Of a stretch of 64,000 nucleotides of DNA, positions 58,137-64,000 are shown piece after piece (the first letter of the stretch is position 1; every line of letters starts with the position of its first letter). The position numbers were made by a program, and so were the translations under genes. This DNA is from Saccharothrix sp. S26. Lineage in GTDB: Bacteria > Actinomycetota > Actinomycetes > Mycobacteriales > Pseudonocardiaceae. The notes beneath the pieces are model-generated. The model was not told where the DNA came from, searched no databases, and saw only the letters and a program-made list of their open reading frames with translations. Where the stretch lies: positions 186,001-250,000 of the forward strand of contig NZ_JAJUWT010000008.1 in the NCBI RefSeq assembly GCF_021390395.1, written 5' to 3'.

Positions 58137-59444
58137 ATGAACAAGCGATTTGGCCTCGGCGTCGTCGCGGCTCTCGCGCTCGCGTTGAGCGCGTGCAGCG
58201 ACCCCGGTGCCGACGTCTCCGCCGACGCCCCCGTCACCTGGGCCGACCCCACCGCGAAGCTCGACGGCGTCAAGCTGACGATCTGGGCCGCGCAGAACAG
58301 CAACACCGTGCCCGAGTCGGTCGTCGCGGGCTTCGAGCAGGCGACCGGCGCGTCGGTCGAGGTCGTCACCATCCCCGACCCGTACGAGCAGGGCGTGCAG
58401 ACCAAGGTCGCCACCGGCGACAAGCCGGACCTCGCGTTCTGGCAGCCGACCGCGTCCATGCTCACCGCCATCAACGCCAAGACCAACCTCCAACCCCTCA
58501 ACGGCGCACCGTGGCTGCCCCAGCTCGCGCCCGCGGTGCGCGACATCACCGGCATCCTCGACCACACCCGCTACGCCGCGCTCGTGACCAGCCCGGCTGT
58601 CGAAGGCGTCTACTACAACAAGGAAGTCTTCGCCGCCAACGACATCACCTCGACGCCGAAGAACTTCGACGAGATGATCGCCGTCGCGCGCACGCTCAAG
58701 GCCAAGGGCGTCACCCCGTTCCACGAAATGGCCGCCGACCGCTGGGCCACGCAGTGGTGGGTGCAGGTCCAGCTCGCCGACGCGGCGAAGGACGGCCTCT
58801 GGGAGAAGATCAACACCGGCGGCGAGACGTTCTCCGGCAAGCCGGTGCTCGACGCGATCACGAAGTACAAGTCCCTCATCGACGAGGGTCTGTTCAACGC
58901 CGACATCAAGACCGCGAAGTTCACCGACCAGGGCGATGCGCTGCTCGACGGCAAGGCCGCCATGGTGGTGCAGGTCAACTCGTTCTTCGGCCAGCTCCAG
59001 GCCAAGGCCGACACCGCGACGCTGGACCGGAGGATCGGCTTCTTCCCGATCTCGCCATCGGGCAACGTCGGGACGTTCATCCCCGACCAGTCCAACGCCC
59101 TGGTCGCCTTCAAGACCGGTGACGCGAAGAGGCAGAGCGCGGCACTGCAACTGCTGTCCTACTGGATGGGTCCCGGCTACGAGAAGTTCGTGCAGGACCG
59201 CAAGACCGTCTCCCTCCAGCCCGCCGTGCCGAACCCGCCCGGAGTGCCGCAGGCCCTGCTCGACGTGCACGCCGCACTGCCCACGGCCGTCGGCTCCATG
59301 CAGGCCCTGGCCGTCGCCAACCCCGACCTCTACCTCAACCTCGCCGACATGATCACCGGCGACATGACCCCCGAACAGGTGGCCGAGGCGACCCAGAACC
59401 AGTTCGAACAACTCGCCAAGGCCGCCGGCGTCCCCGGCTTCTGA
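58137..59444 (+). CDS. Sugar ABC transporter substrate-binding lipoprotein
   Basis: 435 residues with a typical lipoprotein signal peptide (lipobox LSAC, Cys20) and the family-1 binding-protein fold of the MalE/MsmE group (LTIWAAQNSNT, WVQVQLADAAKDG, FFPISPSGN). It would capture galacto-oligosaccharides and deliver them to the two permeases. 13 bp after the alpha-galactosidase gene; its transcript is followed by a strong intercistronic hairpin, consistent with higher expression of the binding protein than the permeases. Confidence 0.92.
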   Translation: MNKRFGLGVVAALALALSACSDPGADVSADAPVTWADPTAKLDGVKLTIWAAQNSNTVPESVVAGFEQATGASVEVVTIPDPYEQGVQTKVATGDKPDLAFWQPTASMLTAINAKTNLQPLNGAPWLPQLAPAVRDITGILDHTRYAALVTSPAVEGVYYNKEVFAANDITSTPKNFDEMIAVARTLKAKGVTPFHEMAADRWATQWWVQVQLADAAKDGLWEKINTGGETFSGKPVLDAITKYKSLIDEGLFNADIKTAKFTDQGDALLDGKAAMVVQVNSFFGQLQAKADTATLDRRIGFFPISPSGNVGTFIPDQSNALVAFKTGDAKRQSAALQLLSYWMGPGYEKFVQDRKTVSLQPAVPNPPGVPQALLDVHAALPTAVGSMQALAVANPDLYLNLADMITGDMTPEQVAEATQNQFEQLAKAAGVPGF

Positions 59445-59450
59445 CCGGAC

Positions 59451-59482
59451 GCGTGCCGGGCGCGGCGACGCGCCCGGCACGC
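59451..59482 (+). promoter_or_regulatory. Intercistronic hairpin with GCGA tetraloop
   Basis: Perfect 14-bp stem GCGTGCCGGGCGCG (59451-59464) / CGCGCCCGGCACGC (59469-59482) with loop GCGA, a GNRA tetraloop. It lies between the binding-protein stop and the permease ribosome site. The most likely role is to stabilise the upstream mRNA or partly terminate transcription, setting the ratio of binding protein to permease. Confidence 0.8.
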
Positions 59483-59509
59483 ACCACTTCTCCAAGGAGC
59501 ACCACCGCG

Positions 59510-60466
59510 ATGCCCACGGCCCAGCAGACACCGACGCCGGTCCGCCCCGGCCCGCCGACGCCCACACCGAGGCACCGGCCCACGCGTCACCCCGGCACGA
59601 CGCACCGGCGCACGCACCCGATGTGGTTCATCGCGCCGGCGCTCGCGGTCCTCGTCGTGTTCTTCTTCGTGCCGACCCTGTTCAACTTCGTCTACGCGTT
59701 CACCGACTGGTCCAGCTTCAAGACGAGCATCAACGCCGTCGGCATCGACAACTTCACCGACCTGGCCGCCGACGGCACCCTGTTCAGCGCACTGCGCATC
59801 ACCGTCGTGTACGCGGTGCTGGTGGCCGTGTTCCAGAACGCGTTCGGGTTCGTGCTGGCCGTCCTGCTCGAGCGCGACACCCGCCTCAACCGGGTCGTCC
59901 GGGTGTTCTTCCTGATCCCGGTGCTGATGTCCGCGCTGGCCGTGGGCTACGTGTTCCAGGCGCTGCTCAAACCGGACGGCAGCCTCAACCAGCTCGTCGA
60001 AGCGGTCGTGCGCCACCCGTTCGAGTACGCCTGGCTGGGCGACACGACGTGGACGATCGTCGTGGTCGCCGTGATCCACGCCTGGAAGTGGATGGGCCTG
60101 TCCATGCTCATCTACCTGGCCGGGCTCAAGACGATCCCCGAGGACCTGCTCGAGGCGGCCCACATCGACGGCGCGTCCCGGTGGCGGACGTTCTGGGCGA
60201 TCAAATCACCCCTGCTGGCCCCCGCGGTGACGTTCAACGTCGCCACCGCCCTGTTGGGTTCGATGAACGGCTTCGACATCGTGCAGGCCACGACCGGCGG
60301 CGGACCGGCCCGCACCACCGAGATCCTCAACATCTTCATCTACCGGACCTTCGGCCAGGGCCTGTTCGCGCAGGCCACCACCATGAGCCTGGTGCTGTTC
60401 CTGCTCGTCGCGCTCATGGCGTTCCCGGTCATCCGCTTCCTGCGCAAGCGCGAGGAGATCCTGTGA
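59510..60466 (+). CDS. Sugar ABC transporter permease (MalF-type)
   Basis: 318 residues. The first 35 residues are Pro/Thr-rich and cytoplasmic, then six membrane segments, and the EAA loop EAAHIDGASRWRTFWAIKSPLL. ATG at 59510 with AAGGAG ten bases upstream. Its GTG-overlapped stop couples it to the second permease. Forms the galactoside import channel with that protein. Confidence 0.9.
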   Translation: MPTAQQTPTPVRPGPPTPTPRHRPTRHPGTTHRRTHPMWFIAPALAVLVVFFFVPTLFNFVYAFTDWSSFKTSINAVGIDNFTDLAADGTLFSALRITVVYAVLVAVFQNAFGFVLAVLLERDTRLNRVVRVFFLIPVLMSALAVGYVFQALLKPDGSLNQLVEAVVRHPFEYAWLGDTTWTIVVVAVIHAWKWMGLSMLIYLAGLKTIPEDLLEAAHIDGASRWRTFWAIKSPLLAPAVTFNVATALLGSMNGFDIVQATTGGGPARTTEILNIFIYRTFGQGLFAQATTMSLVLFLLVALMAFPVIRFLRKREEIL

Positions 60467-61326
60467 CGACTTCGGCACCACGCCACTCCGCGCCCCGGCT
60501 CAGCGACGCGCGCGTGTGGACCCGACTCCAGCCGATCGCGGCGGTGCTGCTCGGCGCGACCGTCATCGGCATACCCCTGTGGCTCGTCGTGGTCACGGCG
60601 GGCAAGTCGCAGGGCGAAGCACTCTCACCGAACCTCGCACTGCCCTCGGAGTGGCACCTGTGGGAGAACTTCGCCACCGTGTGGACCGACGGCGAGATCC
60701 CGGCGGCCTTCTTCGGCAGCCTGCTCGTCGTCGTGCCCACCGTCGCCGGAGTCCTCACCGTGGGGTCGCTCGCCTCCTGGGTGCTGGCCCGCCGCGCCAC
60801 CCGGCTGACGGCGGTGCTCTACGCCCTGGCCATCAGCGGGATCGTGCTGCCCCCCGCCGTGGTCACCGTCGTCCTCCTGCTGCGCTACCTCGGCCTCGCC
60901 GGCACGGCCGTGGGCATGATCGGCGTCTACATGGGCATCTACCTGTCCACGGTGATCTTCTTCGTGACCGGTTTCGTCCGCACGATCCCGGTGTCGCTGG
61001 AGGAAGCCGCCCAGATCGACGGCGCCGGCCCGTTCACCGTGTTCCGCCGCGTGGTGCTGCCCCTGCTGCGCCCGGTCCTGGCCACCGCCACCATCCTCAT
61101 CTGCCTCTACGTCTGGAACGACGTCTTCTACGCGTTCTTCGTCGTCGGTGGCCGACTCGACACCCTGCCGCTCAACCTGTTCCGCGTCGCCAGCGCCGGG
61201 CTCTACCTCGACAACTGGCACCTCATCTTCGCCTACGTGATCCTGATGAGCCTGCCGCTGGTCATCGTGTTCGTGGTGGCCCAACGGAAGATCATCTCCG
61301 GCATCACCAGCGGCGCCGTGAAATAG
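60463..61326 (+). CDS. Sugar ABC transporter permease (MalG-type)
   Basis: 287 residues, six membrane segments and EAA loop EAAQIDGAGPFTVFRRVVLPLL. GTG at 60463 overlaps the previous stop (GTGA). No ATPase gene follows, so the transporter must use an ATPase encoded elsewhere, as in actinomycete MsiK-dependent importers. Confidence 0.92.
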   Translation: MTTSAPRHSAPRLSDARVWTRLQPIAAVLLGATVIGIPLWLVVVTAGKSQGEALSPNLALPSEWHLWENFATVWTDGEIPAAFFGSLLVVVPTVAGVLTVGSLASWVLARRATRLTAVLYALAISGIVLPPAVVTVVLLLRYLGLAGTAVGMIGVYMGIYLSTVIFFVTGFVRTIPVSLEEAAQIDGAGPFTVFRRVVLPLLRPVLATATILICLYVWNDVFYAFFVVGGRLDTLPLNLFRVASAGLYLDNWHLIFAYVILMSLPLVIVFVVAQRKIISGITSGAVK

Positions 61327-61514
61327 CCGCCGAGCCGGGGTCGACTGATGCCGATCGCCGAGGGGGGTCGTCAGGCCCATGGTGGTTCGCGATGTCGGAG
61401 ACCGTGCGCAACGCCCCGGCAGCGGCCAAGTGGCCGGAGCGCGGACAGCGTGCCGGACGGGCTCGAAGGCGGCGAGCCGAGGGTGTGATTCGGCGGTCGC
61501 GTACGGTGACTGGC

Positions 61515-62681
61515 ATGGCACGTCCTACTGTCGTCGAGGCGTCCGGAGCCGGCGCTCAGGTCTGGCCTCGCCTTTCCGCGTCGTCACGCGCGGCACTGCG
61601 ACTGCTGTTGACGCGAGGCGGGCTGCCGCGGGCCGAGATGGCCCGCATGCTCGGGCTGTCGCGAACCAGCCTGACCAGGGTCACCAGGGAACTGCTCGGG
61701 GTCGGGCTGGTGCGGGAGGGTGTGGTCGAGTTGCGGGCCACGACGGGGCGCCCTTCGGAGGTCCTGGAGCCGGTGGTGTCCGCGCACCACTTCCTGGGGG
61801 TCAAGCTGACCGGTGACGCGCTGTACTCGGTGGTGACGGACCTGTCCGCGACGGTGCAGGGGCATTCGAGCGCGGCGCTCGTGGCGCACGACGTCGTCCA
61901 TGTGGTCGCGCAGATCGCGGATCACGTGAAAGAGGTCCGGGGCCGGTTTCCGCGGTTGACGTCGGTCGGGATCAGCCTCGCGGGTGTGGTGACCGGCCCG
62001 CCGGGTGGGGAGGTGGTCCACCGGTCCCCGTTCCTCGGGTGGACGGGTGACGTGCCGCTGGCGCAGCTGGTCGCGCGGGCGACGGGTTGTCCGGTGGTGG
62101 TCGAGAACGACGTGAGCGCGTTGACGGCGCTGGAGGCGTGGAGCCGGGTCGGTGCCGGGGTGTCGTCGATGGCCCTGGTCACGATCGGCACGGGCTTGGG
62201 TTTCGGCTTCGTCGTGGACGGGCGGGTGGTGCGCGGCGCCCACGGTGCCGCCGGGCGGCTGGACCACGTGGTCGTGGTCCCGGACGGGCCGGTCTGCGAG
62301 CACGGTCATCAAGGGTGCGCGAGCGCGCTGCTCAACAACGGCGCGGTGGTGCGCAACGCCGGCTCGACGTCCGGTGACTACGCGGCGGTCATCGAGGCGG
62401 CACGCGCCGGTGACGGTCCGGAGCGCCGGGCGGTCGAGGCCGCCGGCGTGGCGTTGGGGCGGCTGATCGGGCTCATCCAGAACACGGTAGACCCGGAGAA
62501 GGTCGTGCTGACCGGTGACGGTCTGGACACCTACCGGGTCGCGGCCGACGTGGTGCACGCCGAGGTCGAGCGGATCGCCGAGGGTGGGCCGGGTACCGCC
62601 GTGCTGGACGTGCAGGCGTTCGACTTCTCGGAGTGGGCGCGCGCGGCGGCGGGGACCGCGATCTTCTCGCTGCTGACCTGA
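61515..62681 (+). CDS. ROK family transcriptional regulator
   Basis: 388 residues. N-terminal winged helix (about 15-70; RAEMARMLGLSRTSLTRVTRELL) and a ROK sugar-kinase-like fold (LVTIGTGLGFG, GAHGAAGRLDHV) with zinc motif CEHGHQGC. ROK regulators bind sugars or sugar phosphates. ATG at 61515; no strong ribosome site. 188 bp after the importer, so it probably has its own promoter. It may control the beta-galactosidase gene next door through the inverted repeat there. Confidence 0.9.
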   Translation: MARPTVVEASGAGAQVWPRLSASSRAALRLLLTRGGLPRAEMARMLGLSRTSLTRVTRELLGVGLVREGVVELRATTGRPSEVLEPVVSAHHFLGVKLTGDALYSVVTDLSATVQGHSSAALVAHDVVHVVAQIADHVKEVRGRFPRLTSVGISLAGVVTGPPGGEVVHRSPFLGWTGDVPLAQLVARATGCPVVVENDVSALTALEAWSRVGAGVSSMALVTIGTGLGFGFVVDGRVVRGAHGAAGRLDHVVVVPDGPVCEHGHQGCASALLNNGAVVRNAGSTSGDYAAVIEAARAGDGPERRAVEAAGVALGRLIGLIQNTVDPEKVVLTGDGLDTYRVAADVVHAEVERIAEGGPGTAVLDVQAFDFSEWARAAAGTAIFSLLT

Positions 62682-62690
62682 ACCAACTCT

Positions 62691-62733
62691 TTTGTCACTG
62701 TCATTGACAAACTCCCGGTGCGGCTCTTAGCGT
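62691..62733 (+). promoter_or_regulatory. Promoter with operator upstream of the GH42 gene
   Basis: Inverted repeat TTTGTCA (62691-62697) / TGACAAA (62705-62711) with a 7-bp spacer. -35 TTGACA (62704-62709) overlaps its right arm, and -10 TAGCGT (62728-62733) follows after 18 bp. A regulator bound to the repeat would mask the -35. It lies just beyond the ROK stop codon and about 225 bp before the GH42 start. Confidence 0.6.
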
Positions 62734-62957
62734 GGCCTGGCCCGAGCGATCGGCTCGGCCGCGCACCGTCCAGGGAGATATTCGGCATGCCATCGCGTTC
62801 CTCCACGACTCCCTCCCGCCGTGCTTGAGCTGTCCGATCAGGACGCCCACCGCTCACGGCTGGGGCGCCCACTCGGCGTGGTCGTTCCAGTGGTGGCGAT
62901 CGTCCCTCTCCGGCGAACGTCTCTGGAAGATCGACCTCTGACTGGGGGACTCAAGGG

Positions 62958-64000
62958 ATGACGACGCACTGGCCCACCTCGGGTTTCGGCTTCGGCGGTG
63001 ACTACAACCCCGAGCAGTGGGCGCCGGAGGTGTGGGACGAGGACCTGCGCCTCATGAAAGAGGCGGGCGTGAACGTCGTGACGCTCGGTGTGTTCAGCTG
63101 GGGCGCGCTGGAAGTGGCCGACGGGGTGTTCGAGTGGACGTGGCTGGACCGCGTCATCGACCTGCTGCACCGCAACGGGATCTCGGTCGACCTCGCCACG
63201 CCCACCGCCGCGCCGCCGCTGTGGCTGCACGCCGCCCACCCGGAGATCCTGCCGGTGAACGCCGACATGACGCGGCACTGGCCGGGAGCGCGGTTGGGGT
63301 GGTGCCCGAGTTCGGCGACGTTCCGCCGGTACGCGCTGCGCATGACCAGGGCGCTCGCCGAGCGTTACGCCGCCCACCCGGCGGTGGTGCTGTGGCACGT
63401 CAGCAATGAACTCGGCGGTGGGAACGGGCGTTGCCACTGCGACGAGTCCCTCGCCGCCTTCCGGGGTTGGCTGCGTGAGCGCTACGGCTCGCTCGACAAC
63501 CTCAACCGCGCCTGGGGCACGGCGTTCTGGGGACACCACCTCACCGACTGGGACCAGATCCCCGCGCCGCGCGGCGCCGAGGCGCACAACCCGGCGCTGA
63601 TGCTGGACTACGACCGGTTCTCCTCGGACGCCCTGCTCGACCACTTCCAGGCCGAACGCGACGTCATCCGCGAGTTCGCGCCTACCACCCCCATCACCAC
63701 GAACTTCATGGTCGGCACCCAGCAGGACATCGTCGACTACCCGCGGTGGGCGCAGCACATGGACGTGGTCGCCAACGACCACTACACCACCCCGGACGAC
63801 CCGCTGTCGGCGCAGGACATCGCGTTCTCCGCGGACCGGATGCGCGGCATGACCACCGATCGCGGCCCCTGGCTGCTCATGGAGCACTCGGCCGGCGGCG
63901 CCGCCTGGAACCGCGTCAACCGGGCCAAGGCGCCCCGCGAGCTGATCCGGGACAGCCTCGGGCACATCGCGCGCGGCGCGGACGGCGCGTTGTTCTTCCA
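62958..64000 (+). CDS. Beta-galactosidase (GH42), truncated by window end
   Basis: The first 347 codons of a GH42 enzyme (full length about 650-700). The opening FGGDYNPEQW, the proton donor Glu151 (WHVSNELGG), and nucleophile Glu309 (LLMEHSAGG) are intact. No signal peptide, so it works in the cytoplasm on imported beta-galactosides. ATG at 62958 with GGGGGA upstream. It completes the galactoside pathway with the GH36 enzyme. Confidence 0.93.
   Translation, partial: MTTHWPTSGFGFGGDYNPEQWAPEVWDEDLRLMKEAGVNVVTLGVFSWGALEVADGVFEWTWLDRVIDLLHRNGISVDLATPTAAPPLWLHAAHPEILPVNADMTRHWPGARLGWCPSSATFRRYALRMTRALAERYAAHPAVVLWHVSNELGGGNGRCHCDESLAAFRGWLRERYGSLDNLNRAWGTAFWGHHLTDWDQIPAPRGAEAHNPALMLDYDRFSSDALLDHFQAERDVIREFAPTTPITTNFMVGTQQDIVDYPRWAQHMDVVANDHYTTPDDPLSAQDIAFSADRMRGMTTDRGPWLLMEHSAGGAAWNRVNRAKAPRELIRDSLGHIARGADGALFF

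Overview
The window is 64 kb of very GC-rich DNA (third codon positions almost all G or C, frequent GTG starts, many 4-bp ATGA/GTGA gene overlaps, a mycothiol-dependent enzyme, and several genes with a -10 box about 7 bases before the start codon). This points to a filamentous actinomycete, most likely Pseudonocardiaceae (Saccharothrix/Actinosynnema/Lentzea type). The genus is an inference. No tRNA, rRNA or CRISPR array was seen.

Layout. (1) 1-10408: a truncated two-component response regulator, then a sugar-acid or oligosaccharide locus: an Lpl-type ABC importer (minus strand: lipoprotein plus two permeases), and on the plus strand a D-2-hydroxyacid dehydrogenase, a sugar-phosphate isomerase/epimerase, a PmoA (DUF6807) protein, a cupin and a Gfo/Idh/MocA oxidoreductase, with a convergent glycerate kinase. 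Four LacI-type operators sit in its divergent promoters. (2) 10457-25858: assorted accessory genes. The most interesting is a three-gene operon (12324-17443): an amyloid-motif pseudokinase, a COG1112-type SF1 helicase and an unrecognised winged-helix protein. It looks like a biological-conflict (defence) system. It is followed by TetR and WYL regulators with clear operators, and an epoxide hydrolase gene broken by a 17-bp tandem duplication. (3) 26487-31526: a tightly coupled operon of an ABC1/UbiB-like kinase with the DUF1702, UnbV and UnbU proteins normally seen in enediyne antibiotic clusters, but with no enediyne polyketide synthase in view. (4) 31560-37807, convergent to it: a possible isoprenoid operon with a lipocalin-like (CrtC/AttH-like) protein, an SCP2-polyprenyl synthase fusion, a lectin/DUF11 protein without a signal peptide, and a small unknown protein. 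(5) 38132-46776: a lipase, an anti-sigma ATPase with its STAS antagonist, a Ser/Thr kinase, secreted proteins and a DUF4342 protein, with some decayed gene fragments. (6) 46900-48800: a graveyard holding remnants of a transposase, a lytic transglycosylase and a GH13 amylase. (7) 49217-64000: a galactoside-utilisation locus: secreted GH59 galactocerebrosidase-like enzyme, LacI repressor, secreted clan GH-A hydrolase, intracellular GH36 alpha-galactosidase, ABC importer, ROK regulator and a GH42 beta-galactosidase cut by the window end.

How the genes work together. In region 7, secreted enzymes probably release galactosides outside the cell, the importer takes them up, and GH36 and GH42 split them inside, under LacI and ROK control. 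In region 1 the importer feeds redox, isomerase and kinase steps typical of sugar-acid degradation. Neither importer carries its own ATPase, so both probably share an ATPase encoded elsewhere (MsiK type).
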